A stretch of 54,925 nt of DNA from the NCBI GenBank assembly GCA_034437515.1, contig DAOTTX010000075.1, positions 1-54,925 of the forward strand, given 5' to 3'. Shown here piece by piece: positions 22,921-31,352 of the stretch (the stretch's first letter is position 1; each line of letters begins with the position of its first letter). Both the position numbers and the translations under genes were made by a program. The DNA is from DAOTTX01 sp034437515 (lineage in GTDB: Bacteria; Chloroflexota; Anaerolineae; Aggregatilineales; Phototrophicaceae). Under the pieces are notes generated by a model. It was not told the origin of the DNA and did not search any database. It worked only from the letters and a program-made list of their open reading frames with translations.

Positions 22921-24996
22921 GTGTCAGTCACAGATGAAATCAAAAGCCGCATCGACATCGTCAGTTACATCAACCAATACGTCCCGCTGAAACGCTCCGG
23001 TCGGTATCACAAAGCGTGCTGTCCATTCCATTCGGAAAAAACCCCTTCGTTCGTGGTCAACGACGACAGCCAATCCTGGCGTTGCTTTGGTGCGTGCGCC
23101 GAGGGCGGCGACTTGTTCAGCTTCGTGATGAAATACCACAGTTGGGATTTTAAAGAGGCGTTACAGGAACTCGGCAAACAGGCCGGGGTGGAAGTCCAGA
23201 AGCAGACGCCCCAACAACGCCAAAAAACGGAAGAAGCCGACCGCGTGCGCGGTGTGTTGGAAACCGCCGCGAAGATCTACCACGATCATCTGCTGTCGGA
23301 CAAGAACGATGATGTACGTCAGGTGCTGGCCTACACCATGCAGAAGCGCGGCTTCACGCTGGAAACGATCAAAACTTTCCAGATCGGCTATGCGCCCGAT
23401 GGATGGCAGAACACCCTGGAAGCTCTCACACAAATCGGCTACGACGAAGACCTGATCCTCGCCGCCGGTTTAGTGCGTAAGAGCGACACCGGGCGGGTGT
23501 ACGACTACTTCCGCAATCGTTTGATGTTGCCCATCCGAGACGCTCGCGGACGGGTTATCGGTTTCGGTGCGCGTGTGCTTGACCCGGAAGACAACCCGAA
23601 GTATCTCAATTCGCCGCAAACGCTCGTATTCGATAAGAGTAAGGTGCTGTTCGGCTTTGACGCCGCCAAGCACAGCATCCGCGAGAGCGAAACGGCGGTG
23701 ATCGTCGAAGGCTACATGGATGTCATCCAGGCGCACCAGGGCGGCTTTACCAATGTGGTCGCGCAGATGGGCACGGCGATGACCGAAACACAGTTAAACT
23801 TGCTGGTGCCGCGCTACGCTAAAAAGATCGTACTGGCGCTGGATGCCGACGCCGCCGGACAGAACGCGACCCGGCGCAGCCTGGAAACGGCCCGGCAGAC
23901 GCTCACGGCGGATTATGCCGGGCGACTGAGCGCGGATATTCGCATTTTGCAGATCCCCGGTGCGAAAGACCCCGACGACCTCATCCGTGAAACACCGGAG
24001 CAGTGGGCGGCGCTGGTCGAAAACGCGACGCCGGTCGCGGATTACGTCATCGCACAGGAGATGGCAACCCTGCCCCAAAATGCGACCGTTCAGGAACGCG
24101 AGGCCGTCGCACGGCGACTGCTGCCGATGCTCACCGCTTCGGAAAGCGATCTGTATAAGCAGAGCAACATCCAGATGTTAGCGTTGCACCTGCGCTTGCC
24201 GGAGCAAACGCTACTCCAATGGGCGGATGCCCAGATGGAAGCGCAGCGGCGTTCTCAAGATGCACAAGACCAACGACGTAAGCAATCCCCACCGCCATCA
24301 CGTCTAGAGGATGACGTAGAATTACCACCGCCGCCTGACCCGGCGCTGCTGGATATGTACGACGACGACGATGACGATGCCGCTTACGAACCGGTCGCGC
24401 CGTCGTCCCCGGCAAACGTCACCGAGAAGTATTGTCTACGTATGTTATTGCAGAATCCCGACACATACTACATGATTAACCGTAAGTTTCGGGAACTTTC
24501 CGCCGGGGAGGTGACACTGCTCAAAGGGCCATTGTGCAACCTCAACACCGAGGACTTTACCCGTAGTGGTTATCAGGCGCTACTCCGGTTGTTTATGGAG
24601 GCGTTAGGGCAATCTGACCAGGATGTGATGGCGTATTTGCAAGCCCGGTTAGATGACGAACTGCAACGCACATTCGACGACCTGCGAGAAACCGATGACG
24701 ACCACATGCGTGACCGGGTCAACCAGCGGTTCGGCGGTGACTTCGCCCAACTGATGCGCCAGTACGACCGGCGCATCCGACCGACAATCGACCAGCAGCG
24801 AGAACTTATCGGCGCGGCGTTGAAACTGCGGCTGCGAAGGCTCAACCAGGAGATCCACGAACACCGGTTTATGCAGCAAGAACTCCATGAGGACGACGGG
24901 CAGATGGCACAGCACATCAGCCAACGGGTCGAAACTTCAAGATGGGCGCGCAATCTGCTGGATGCAGAGTTGGCGCTTTACAACGATTTTAGATAA
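22921..24996 (+). CDS. dnaG: DNA primase DnaG
   Basis: 691 residues from a GTG start; makes RNA primers at the replication fork. The N-terminal zinc domain has CPFHSEKTPSF (C34, H37) and CFGACAEGGD (C55, C59); the second pair has one more residue between the cysteines than the usual CFGCGEGGD. The TOPRIM catalytic core includes IVEGYMDVI and LALDADAAG. A low-complexity acidic linker (about residues 460-490, including a DDDDDD run) separates it from the C-terminal helicase-binding domain. It is co-directional with rpoD, which starts 24 bases later: the classic dnaG-rpoD macromolecular-synthesis pairing, without rpsU. Confidence 0.97.
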   Translation: MSVTDEIKSRIDIVSYINQYVPLKRSGRYHKACCPFHSEKTPSFVVNDDSQSWRCFGACAEGGDLFSFVMKYHSWDFKEALQELGKQAGVEVQKQTPQQRQKTEEADRVRGVLETAAKIYHDHLLSDKNDDVRQVLAYTMQKRGFTLETIKTFQIGYAPDGWQNTLEALTQIGYDEDLILAAGLVRKSDTGRVYDYFRNRLMLPIRDARGRVIGFGARVLDPEDNPKYLNSPQTLVFDKSKVLFGFDAAKHSIRESETAVIVEGYMDVIQAHQGGFTNVVAQMGTAMTETQLNLLVPRYAKKIVLALDADAAGQNATRRSLETARQTLTADYAGRLSADIRILQIPGAKDPDDLIRETPEQWAALVENATPVADYVIAQEMATLPQNATVQEREAVARRLLPMLTASESDLYKQSNIQMLALHLRLPEQTLLQWADAQMEAQRRSQDAQDQRRKQSPPPSRLEDDVELPPPPDPALLDMYDDDDDDAAYEPVAPSSPANVTEKYCLRMLLQNPDTYYMINRKFRELSAGEVTLLKGPLCNLNTEDFTRSGYQALLRLFMEALGQSDQDVMAYLQARLDDELQRTFDDLRETDDDHMRDRVNQRFGGDFAQLMRQYDRRIRPTIDQQRELIGAALKLRLRRLNQEIHEHRFMQQELHEDDGQMAQHISQRVETSRWARNLLDAELALYNDFR

Positions 24997-25020
24997 ACGC
25001 CTATAGAGTTGAAGGTACAC

Positions 25021-26619
25021 ATGGCTAAGAAAAGTATACGGAAACCGAAGGCATCAGGGCTGGTTGACATCGACGATCTCGATGAAAACGAAGACGAATT
25101 TGATGACGACGATCTTGAGGACGCGGACGACTTAAACGACGACCTCGATGAAAACGACGATGACGATGATGATGAAGAGGACGACGACGACGATGATAGC
25201 ACACGCGTCGAGACGATCTCTATGGCGGATGACCCGGTGCGTATGTACCTCAAAGAAATCGGGCAGGTGCCACTGCTGGATAGCAACCAGGAGATCTGGT
25301 TGAGCGTCCAGATGGCGTCGGAAAGGCTGCTGCAAGAACTGACCGATGAATTGTCTAAGGTCGATAAGCAGGACGGTATCACCTCCGGTCTGCCCAAGCC
25401 AATTGAGATCGTGCAATTGGCTTACAAGCACATTCATGAAAGCTGGCAGCAGGTGCTTAAGGTCGCGGATGACTTCGACGACGAGCCGCCCGATCTGCGC
25501 AAGGTCATCGACGAGATACAGTCAATCAACGGCGAATTATCCGACCCGGAAAACTCTTATGTGCGGCAGTATCTGCGTCAAGAGGACTGGGGTCGTAACG
25601 ATGATTGGACAGAACTCGCCCGCCAGTTATTCGACGTGATGCAGGGGATGTGCCTGATCCCGATGGATCAACAAATGCAGCTTCAGAACCACTTCCGCCA
25701 GGAAAACACCCTGCCGGAACAATCCATCTTCGAGCACTGGTTATTCGAGGACGAAGAATCCGTCGAAGACCTGCCCTACGTGCTGGAACAGGTCGAGATC
25801 AAAGCGGAAATGGCAGCCGAGGCACTCACACGAGCTAACCTGCGGCTGGTCGTCAGTGTGGCTAAACGTTACATGGGGCGCGGTATCAACTTCCTCGATC
25901 TGATTCAGGAAGGGAACATCGGTCTGTTGCGGGCGGTCGCCAAGTTCGACCACACTAAAGGCTACAAGTTCAGCACCTACGCGACGTGGTGGATTCGGCA
26001 GGCCATCAGCCGGGCGATTGCCGACCAGGCGCGGACGATCCGCATCCCGGTGCATATGGTGGAGACGATCAACCGTCTGATGCGTGTGCAGCGCGAACTG
26101 CTGCAACAACTCGGCGCGGAACCCAGCGCGGAGCAGATCGCGCTGGAAATGGACATCCTCAGCGAGGAAGAAACCGAGGCCATCAAGCTGCTGCGGCGCA
26201 ACAACACCCATCTTGACCCCAGCTTGCAGCGTAAGCTCCGGCGGGCGGCACAGAAGGTGCGTAAGATCATGCGCATCAGCCAGGAGCCGATGAGCCTTGA
26301 GATGCCCATCGGTCAGGAGGACAGCAGCCTGCTCGGTGACTTCATCGAGGACGATAAGGTGCTCGGCCCGGTGGACGCCGCCAGCCGCCAACTGCTCAAA
26401 GAACAGATCGGCTCGGCGTTGGGCGTGCTCAGTGACCGTGAGCGCGAGGTGCTGGAAATGCGCTTCGGCTTGCAGGACGGGCAAGACCACACGCTGGAAG
26501 AGGTCGGGCGGCACTTCGGCGTCACCCGTGAGCGCATCCGGCAGATCGAGGCGAAGGCACTGCGTAAGCTACGTCACCCCACACGCAGCCGCCAGCTCCG
26601 TGACTATTTGGAGATGTAA
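25021..26619 (+). CDS. rpoD: RNA polymerase primary sigma factor (RpoD/SigA)
   Basis: 532 residues from the ATG at 25021, which has GAAGG 5 bases upstream; a TTG four codons earlier is not favoured. Residues about 13-60 are an extremely acidic low-complexity stretch in place of a canonical region 1.1. Region 1.2 (DPVRMYLKEIGQVPLL), region 2 (NLRLVVSVAKRYMGRGINFLDLIQEGNIGL, with the -10-binding FSTYATWWIRQAI), region 3 and region 4 (LEEVGRHFGVTRERIRQIEAKALRKLRHP) are all present. It should be the housekeeping or a principal-like sigma factor. The TATAAT-type promoters seen in this window fit its expected specificity. Confidence 0.95.
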   Translation: MAKKSIRKPKASGLVDIDDLDENEDEFDDDDLEDADDLNDDLDENDDDDDDEEDDDDDDSTRVETISMADDPVRMYLKEIGQVPLLDSNQEIWLSVQMASERLLQELTDELSKVDKQDGITSGLPKPIEIVQLAYKHIHESWQQVLKVADDFDDEPPDLRKVIDEIQSINGELSDPENSYVRQYLRQEDWGRNDDWTELARQLFDVMQGMCLIPMDQQMQLQNHFRQENTLPEQSIFEHWLFEDEESVEDLPYVLEQVEIKAEMAAEALTRANLRLVVSVAKRYMGRGINFLDLIQEGNIGLLRAVAKFDHTKGYKFSTYATWWIRQAISRAIADQARTIRIPVHMVETINRLMRVQRELLQQLGAEPSAEQIALEMDILSEEETEAIKLLRRNNTHLDPSLQRKLRRAAQKVRKIMRISQEPMSLEMPIGQEDSSLLGDFIEDDKVLGPVDAASRQLLKEQIGSALGVLSDREREVLEMRFGLQDGQDHTLEEVGRHFGVTRERIRQIEAKALRKLRHPTRSRQLRDYLEM

Positions 26620-26642
26620 GCCTCGACACATCGAAAATCATT

Positions 26643-26706
26643 GACCTCACCCAGGCCCCTCTCCGTATGGAAAGGGAAAAGCGAGTGTAGCGCGTAGGGT
26701 GAGGTC
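26643..26706. repeat. Nested palindromic intergenic repeat
   Basis: A perfect 10-bp outer inverted repeat, GACCTCACCC (26643-26652) and GGGTGAGGTC (26697-26706), encloses a smaller imperfect stem CCTCTCC / GGAAAGG. It lies 23 bases after the rpoD stop codon, between convergent genes, and could terminate transcription from both sides. Confidence 0.55.
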
Positions 26707-26742
26707 ATCGGTAGTCGGCGTTCCGACCGCCATTCGTCATGC

Positions 26743-27117
26743 TTAGATAAGAAACGGACGGATTTCGTGCAGCACGCGCTGGCTGTGCTGCTCAGGGAAC
26801 CAGTGATTAACATCATCCCACACGCGGAGGAGGCAATCATCGCGTGTTTTGAGCGTCTGCTCGAAGGCGGCGTTCGACGCGATGCGATCTTGCGGTGACC
26901 GGATGTAAAGCACGGGGAAGCGAAAATCAACATAGCTCCGGCTTGGGATCCATACCCGGTAGAAAATGCGATATAACCACAGCGGGCCGTCCCAATAGTG
27001 ATAAGCGTCGATGTAAAGGTTATGCGCGGTCGCTGATTGGTAACCGGCATACTTGACGATCATGTTAGCAACACCTCCCCGCACCGCTTTGAACGGCGAT
27101 CTGGACTCAACGTACAC
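26743..27117 (-). pseudogene. Remnant of an alpha/beta hydrolase (C-terminal part)
   Basis: The 124-residue frame matches only the last third of an alpha/beta hydrolase: PVLYIRSPQDRI carries the acid residue and DDVNHWFPEQ the catalytic histidine. The oxyanion loop and the GxSxG nucleophile are absent, so it cannot be active alone. The frame opens at about 27110, exactly where the remnant of a divergent DUF4258 gene begins on the other strand. Loss of both 5' parts in a single deletion is the simplest reading. It might still be translated from the ATG at 27063. Confidence 0.6.
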
Positions 27118-27244
27118 GGATGATCCGCGAGGGCCACACTATGTTATACGCGGCGATGTTGAGCAAAACGAAGTCGATGTTGTTTGCCGTTTCCGCAGTG
27201 ATGGGACGTTGTTAATTATCGTCACGGTCTATGTGGTGGATTAA
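27062..27244 (+). pseudogene. Truncated DUF4258 (toxin-like) gene
   Basis: From about 27107 the frame reads DDPRGPHYVIRGDV, then VDVVCRF and LLIIVTVYVVD, which matches the C-terminal half of DUF4258 proteins (DDPRGP.CLV.G...VHVVC.....IITVYEPD). The N-terminal half, with the helices that normally precede DDPRGP, is missing. Residues before this point are the reverse complement of the hydrolase remnant. DUF4258 genes commonly precede YgiT-type zinc-finger genes in toxin-antitoxin-like pairs, and one follows here after 2-11 bases. Confidence 0.6.
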
Positions 27245-27255
27245 AGGTGAAGGTG

Positions 27256-27513
27256 ATGAGCGAGCGTCGTTATCCATGTGAATTTTGTGATACAGATCAG
27301 CCGCGGCAGAAAAAGCACGTCACGGTGACGCGCCAACGTGGGGGGCAGTGGTTCATTTTCGAGCACGTCCCAGCGTGGGTTTGTCCGCGTTGTGGGCAAC
27401 GCACCTTCGACGCCGACGTGCTGGAAGCGATGGAGAAGCGCATGAAGACAACGCCCGACGATGCGCGTCCGGTGACCGCCTGGGCGATGTCACTTTCTGA
27501 GAAAGCCGGATAG
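27256..27513 (+). CDS. YgiT/MqsA-type zinc-finger protein (antitoxin-like)
   Basis: 85 residues from the ATG at 27256; a GTG at 27247 would add three. Two CxxC pairs (CEFCDTD near the start and CPRCGQR around residue 40) form the YgiT-type zinc ribbon, with the W.FEHVPAWVCPRCG motif typical of MqsA N-domains. It lacks the C-terminal helix-turn-helix of full MqsA, so it is the short form seen beside DUF4258 genes. Its partner toxin upstream appears truncated, leaving an orphan antitoxin-like gene. The Nudix-GNAT gene follows 8 bases later. Confidence 0.85.
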   Translation: MSERRYPCEFCDTDQPRQKKHVTVTRQRGGQWFIFEHVPAWVCPRCGQRTFDADVLEAMEKRMKTTPDDARPVTAWAMSLSEKAG

Positions 27514-27521
27514 AGGCACAC

Positions 27522-28514
27522 ATGGCAAAAGACCCGATCTACTGCCCGATATGCGGGGAAACGCTGGTGCTGCGCGAGGAAGGCGGGCGACCCCGCCCCA
27601 CCTGTGATAACTGCGGTTACGTCCATTACGTGAACCCGGTGCCGGGCGTGGGGATGCTCATCGAAAGCGAAGGCGGCATCGTGTTGATCCAGCGCGGCAA
27701 CCCACCCCACAAGGACGAGTGGACGCTGCCCAGCGGCTTCATCGAGGCCGACGAGAGCGCGGAAGAAGCGGCGATCCGTGAGGCGAAGGAAGAAACCGGG
27801 CTGGATGTCGAGATCATCGAGATGATGGGTGTGAACTCGTTCCCGGAAGGGCCGCCGGTCAGCGGCATCATGATCTTCTACCGGATGCGCCCGGTCGGTG
27901 GGGCGATGCAAGCCGGGGACGACGCGGCGGCGGTGCGACTGTTCGCGCCCGGTGACATTCCGCTGCTGCCGTTTCGCACGCATCGCGAGATCATGGCGGA
28001 ATGGCTGGAACGCTTCTACTATGATGACGGCGGCACGGACAGCGCATCCACCGGGATGACCAGCCAGCGCACCCCGGCGACGTTCATCATCCGTCCGTTG
28101 GATGCTGCCGATATTGAAGAAACGGTCGGCCTGCTGGCGATGATCCCCGCCAATCGCGGACTTGATAACGCCGGTTGGCACGCCGCGACCATCCGTATGC
28201 GTGAGGATACAACCGTTGAGGTGTTCGTCGCGGAAACGCAGGCCGAACCGAAGATGATAATCGGTTGTGTGGGGCTGTCGGTGGTGCATGGGCTGACGGA
28301 AGGTATGGGCGTGCTCAACGATATGGCGGTGCTGCCGACGTACCAACGGCGGGGTGTGGGCGCAGAGCTGGTCGAGGCGGTGATGCGGCGGGCGCAGGCG
28401 CTTAATTTGGGGGTGCTACTGGTCAACACGACTCGTGCCAACGATCAAGCGCGGGCGTTCTTCGCGACTTCGGGCTTCTCCAACACGCAGATGATGCAGC
28501 TCAAACTGCGGTGA
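27522..28514 (+). CDS. Zinc-ribbon Nudix hydrolase fused to a GNAT acetyltransferase
   Basis: 330 residues in three modules. A zinc ribbon uses C8, C11, C28 and C31 (YCPICGE, CDNCGY). The Nudix domain follows with the box GFIEADESAEEAAIREAKEETGLDVE, retaining the metal-binding REAKEE core. From about residue 185 a GNAT domain has the acetyl-CoA loop LNDMAVLPTYQRRGVGAELV and the closing ARAFFATSGF. NADH-pyrophosphatase-like Nudix proteins hydrolyse nucleoside diphosphate derivatives; the GNAT target is unknown. The fusion is continuous and in frame. It might link nucleotide-metabolite clearance to acetylation, but that is inference. Confidence 0.9.
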   Translation: MAKDPIYCPICGETLVLREEGGRPRPTCDNCGYVHYVNPVPGVGMLIESEGGIVLIQRGNPPHKDEWTLPSGFIEADESAEEAAIREAKEETGLDVEIIEMMGVNSFPEGPPVSGIMIFYRMRPVGGAMQAGDDAAAVRLFAPGDIPLLPFRTHREIMAEWLERFYYDDGGTDSASTGMTSQRTPATFIIRPLDAADIEETVGLLAMIPANRGLDNAGWHAATIRMREDTTVEVFVAETQAEPKMIIGCVGLSVVHGLTEGMGVLNDMAVLPTYQRRGVGAELVEAVMRRAQALNLGVLLVNTTRANDQARAFFATSGFSNTQMMQLKLR

Positions 28515-28631
28515 TGCAAAGGTAGTATTGTTGTTATATGACTTGCATATCTGCTTAAATGCGCTGAAAATTAATTCAACTGGCGTGCGCGCCGGCACCG
28601 AATACCGAACTTATTTGCGGAGCTTATACAC

Positions 28632-29753
28632 ATGACAGGGTTACGGACATCACCGCTTGAATGGATTCGCGGCTACCTGCGACGGGACATTGGCACGGTC
28701 GATGGGACTTACACCGCTTACTACAGCGTCAAAGACCTGATGGAAAACGGTTATCTCCTCGAAGACGACGGACAAGCCTTCCTCGATGCCGGCGGGTTGA
28801 AAGACTTTTGCTGGACGCTCACCTGGGCGGAAGACTACGAAACACCGGATGAGTATCTGGTGCAGACCATCCAGCAAACGCAAGGCTTCGCAATCTTCGT
28901 GCATGGCTGGACGGGTAACCGCACTATCTGGGAAGACCTGCCGGGGATGACCGTGCGGGCCAACCGTCGTCTGGTCTCGCTCTCCGTCGATCATAACGGC
29001 TTCGGCGAGTCGGAATTTACCGACGTGACGCCCGAACTCGAATCGTGCAATCCCCCGGCGGCGATGCGTACCATCCAACGCTGGATCAAACTGATGCGCT
29101 TGCGTCGCCAGCCGGGTGAAATCGGTCACCGGGTAATTAACCTGATCGGTCATAGCATGGGCGGGGCGACGTTGTTTTATATCAATCCGCTGGAATGGCG
29201 TTACGGTGAGGTGACGTGCTACGCGCTGGCTCCGGCGCTGCTGCTGGAAGACGAGATCTTCCGCCGGTTCTATACCACGCTGGGCATCGGCATCGGCATT
29301 TTACAGCGGGTGGGCGCGTTGAAGTTCGTGGAACGCTTCATCAAGCCGACTATGATTAACAACCTGTGCCAGGGGGCTAGTGATTACGTCAAAGACGAAC
29401 ACGGCATCCAGTATAACGATACACCGCGCGGTGTGACCGGCGCGACCTTCCTCGCAATGGGTCAGATCGACAACTTCGAGATCGCCCGTAACTGGTCGCT
29501 GTTTCGTGTGATGCTGGGGCACCGTGACCGGCTGGTGGGCTTGACCGGTATGATGGACTTACTCTCCAGACTGGAGTTCCCCGTAGCGAATACACGGGTG
29601 GTCGCTGGCTCTCATTATATGTTCAGCATTGGCAACGAGGACGCACAAAATGCCTTCCAACATGCGCAGAATCGTGAATTGGTGGTCGAAGATATTTTGT
29701 TATTGCACGAAAATGCGGTACAAATGCAACGGTCAGGCCAACAGATCGGCTGA
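28632..29753 (+). CDS. Alpha/beta hydrolase
   Basis: 373 residues. The oxyanion-hole region FVHGWTGNRTIWEDL (about 89-103) and the nucleophile elbow GHSMGG with S175 define an alpha/beta-hydrolase (lipase/esterase-like) fold, with the likely catalytic histidine in VVAGSHYMF near the C-terminus. An N-terminal segment of about 80 residues precedes the fold and may be a family-specific extension. No signal peptide is present, so it is likely cytoplasmic. The substrate is unknown. It is separated from the nuo cluster by 130 bases containing the nuoA promoter. Confidence 0.9.
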   Translation: MTGLRTSPLEWIRGYLRRDIGTVDGTYTAYYSVKDLMENGYLLEDDGQAFLDAGGLKDFCWTLTWAEDYETPDEYLVQTIQQTQGFAIFVHGWTGNRTIWEDLPGMTVRANRRLVSLSVDHNGFGESEFTDVTPELESCNPPAAMRTIQRWIKLMRLRRQPGEIGHRVINLIGHSMGGATLFYINPLEWRYGEVTCYALAPALLLEDEIFRRFYTTLGIGIGILQRVGALKFVERFIKPTMINNLCQGASDYVKDEHGIQYNDTPRGVTGATFLAMGQIDNFEIARNWSLFRVMLGHRDRLVGLTGMMDLLSRLEFPVANTRVVAGSHYMFSIGNEDAQNAFQHAQNRELVVEDILLLHENAVQMQRSGQQIG

Positions 29754-29841
29754 CGAGATCACGCTTTACGCGACACAAGTTTTGCGCTAAGCTATGCTGG
29801 CGTATTGCACTGTGTTAATACCATGCTAATTCCGGGTTTAT

Positions 29842-29871
29842 TTGACAGTGAACCGGGGGTTATGCTAATCT
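29842..29871 (+). promoter_or_regulatory. nuoA promoter
   Basis: A perfect TTGACA (29842-29847) is followed after 18 bases by TAATCT (29866-29871), with TGC immediately before it as an extended -10. Predicted transcription starts near 29878, giving a leader of about 40 bases to the nuoA start at 29920. Confidence 0.75.
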
Positions 29872-29919
29872 ATGTCTAGTTAATTGTTCAAAAATGAACA
29901 AACGGAATCGGGGTTTTTC

Positions 29920-30282
29920 ATGACGACATTGGACCAATTTGCACCAGCAGGGGTATTAGTCCTGTTGGCAATTGTGCTAACATTCATTATCCTCAACATT
30001 TCGCGGGTTCTCGGTCCCCACAACCCAACCAAACGTAAGACCGACCCGTATGAAAGTGGCGTGGAGCCAATCGGCCCGGCGATCCGTCGGCTACCGGTTA
30101 AGTTTTATCTCATCGGTGTTTTGTTTATCTTATTCGATATTGAAGTTATATTTTTCTTGCCCTGGGCGGTGGTTTTCCAAGACCTCGGTTTCTACGGCCT
30201 CGCCGTGATGGGCTTGTTCACGTTTATACTCACAGTCGGTCTCATATACGAATGGAAGAAGGGTGCGTTGGAATGGGAGTAA
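29920..30282 (+). CDS. nuoA: NADH-quinone oxidoreductase subunit A
   Basis: 120-residue membrane subunit of complex I from the ATG at 29920; an upstream TTG would lie close to the predicted transcription start. Three membrane helices are evident, with the conserved loop KRKTDPYESGVEP between helices 1 and 2 and LFDIEVIFFLPWA in helix 2. NuoA lies near the quinone site together with NuoH and NuoJ. It is the first gene of the cluster, and its end overlaps nuoB by 10 bases. Confidence 0.96.
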   Translation: MTTLDQFAPAGVLVLLAIVLTFIILNISRVLGPHNPTKRKTDPYESGVEPIGPAIRRLPVKFYLIGVLFILFDIEVIFFLPWAVVFQDLGFYGLAVMGLFTFILTVGLIYEWKKGALEWE

Positions 30283-30758
30283 CACCAAAACTCGGTAACC
30301 TCGGCGTCGTCACGACGAGCGTCGAAGAAGCAGTCAACTGGGCCCGGACGGGGGCGACATGGCCTTTGCTGTTTGGCCTGGCTTGCTGCGCGATTGAATA
30401 CATGAGCACGCAGGCGGGCAACTATGACCTGTCTCGTTTTGGGATGGAATTGAACCGGGCCAGCCCGCGTCAGGCCGATCTGATGATCGTCGCCGGGCGG
30501 GTGACGCGCAAGATGGCCCCGGTGGTACGCCAGCTTTACGATCAAATGTCTGACCCGAAGTGGGTCATTTCCATGGGTGATTGTGCCTCTTGTGGCGGCG
30601 TCTACAACAACTATGCCGTTGTGCAGGGTGTGGACGAAATCATACCGGTGGATGTCTACATTGCAGGCTGTCCACCGCGGCCTGAGCAGTTGATGCACGG
30701 CATCCTGACGCTGCACGAGAAGATCCGCACCGAGCGCATCTCGGACTGGGCGAGCTAG
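30273..30758 (+). CDS. nuoB: NADH-quinone oxidoreductase subunit B
   Basis: 161 residues from the ATG at 30273, with GAAGGG upstream. It binds the terminal 4Fe-4S cluster N2 that passes electrons to quinone. The cluster ligands are visible in GLACCAIEYM, GDCASCGG and AGCPPRPEQ. It is a peripheral-arm subunit and overlaps nuoA. Confidence 0.97.
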   Translation: MGVTPKLGNLGVVTTSVEEAVNWARTGATWPLLFGLACCAIEYMSTQAGNYDLSRFGMELNRASPRQADLMIVAGRVTRKMAPVVRQLYDQMSDPKWVISMGDCASCGGVYNNYAVVQGVDEIIPVDVYIAGCPPRPEQLMHGILTLHEKIRTERISDWAS

Positions 30759-30767
30759 GAGCCACCA

Positions 30768-31307
30768 ATGAGCTTTGATGACGCAATCGACCCGGTAGAG
30801 GCGATTCAGTCGCAACTACCGGATGCCTTCCACGACGTAAAGCATTTTCGTGACGAAACGACCATCATTATTGACCCGGCCTCCGTGCCAGATGTTTTGC
30901 GCTTCCTGCGGGATACGCCCGGCCTGGTCTATAACTTTCTGTCAGACATCAGCCCGGTGGACTACTATCCAGACTCAGGCAGCCGACCGGGGCGCTTCGG
31001 TGTGTCTTACCACGTCTACTCGATGCTGCATAACCGTCGCCTGCGGGTGAAGACTTATGTGGATGAGGATGAGCCAATCGTGCCGAGTGTTACGGACATC
31101 TGGCCTGGCGCGAACTGGTTAGAGCGCGAAGCGATGGATATGATGGGCCTCCAATTTGAAGGCCACCCTGACCCGCGCCGCCTGTTGATGCCGAAAGACT
31201 GGGACGGGCACCCCCACCGCCGCGACTATCCGCTGGGGTACGAGACGATTCAGTTCTCGTTCAACATGGAAGAGATCGCCAAACACAAACCCAAAGCCCT
31301 GGAATAA
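30768..31307 (+). CDS. nuoC: NADH-quinone oxidoreductase subunit C
   Basis: 179-residue 30-kDa-type subunit. The signature ANWLEREAMDMMGLQFEGHPDPRRLLMP is complete, followed by HRRDYPLGY. It forms part of the peripheral arm with NuoD. A GGAG site lies 6 bases before the ATG. It is separate from nuoD, not fused as in enterobacteria. Confidence 0.97.
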   Translation: MSFDDAIDPVEAIQSQLPDAFHDVKHFRDETTIIIDPASVPDVLRFLRDTPGLVYNFLSDISPVDYYPDSGSRPGRFGVSYHVYSMLHNRRLRVKTYVDEDEPIVPSVTDIWPGANWLEREAMDMMGLQFEGHPDPRRLLMPKDWDGHPHRRDYPLGYETIQFSFNMEEIAKHKPKALE

Positions 31308-31352
31308 ACGCCAGAAGCCAATAATCAGTGATTGTATTAAAAAGGAAAACAC

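Noticed and set aside
29832..29857. Inverted repeat around the nuoA -35 element as an operator
   Set aside because: CCGGGTT and AACCGGG look paired, but their reverse complements differ at a central base; too weak to call.
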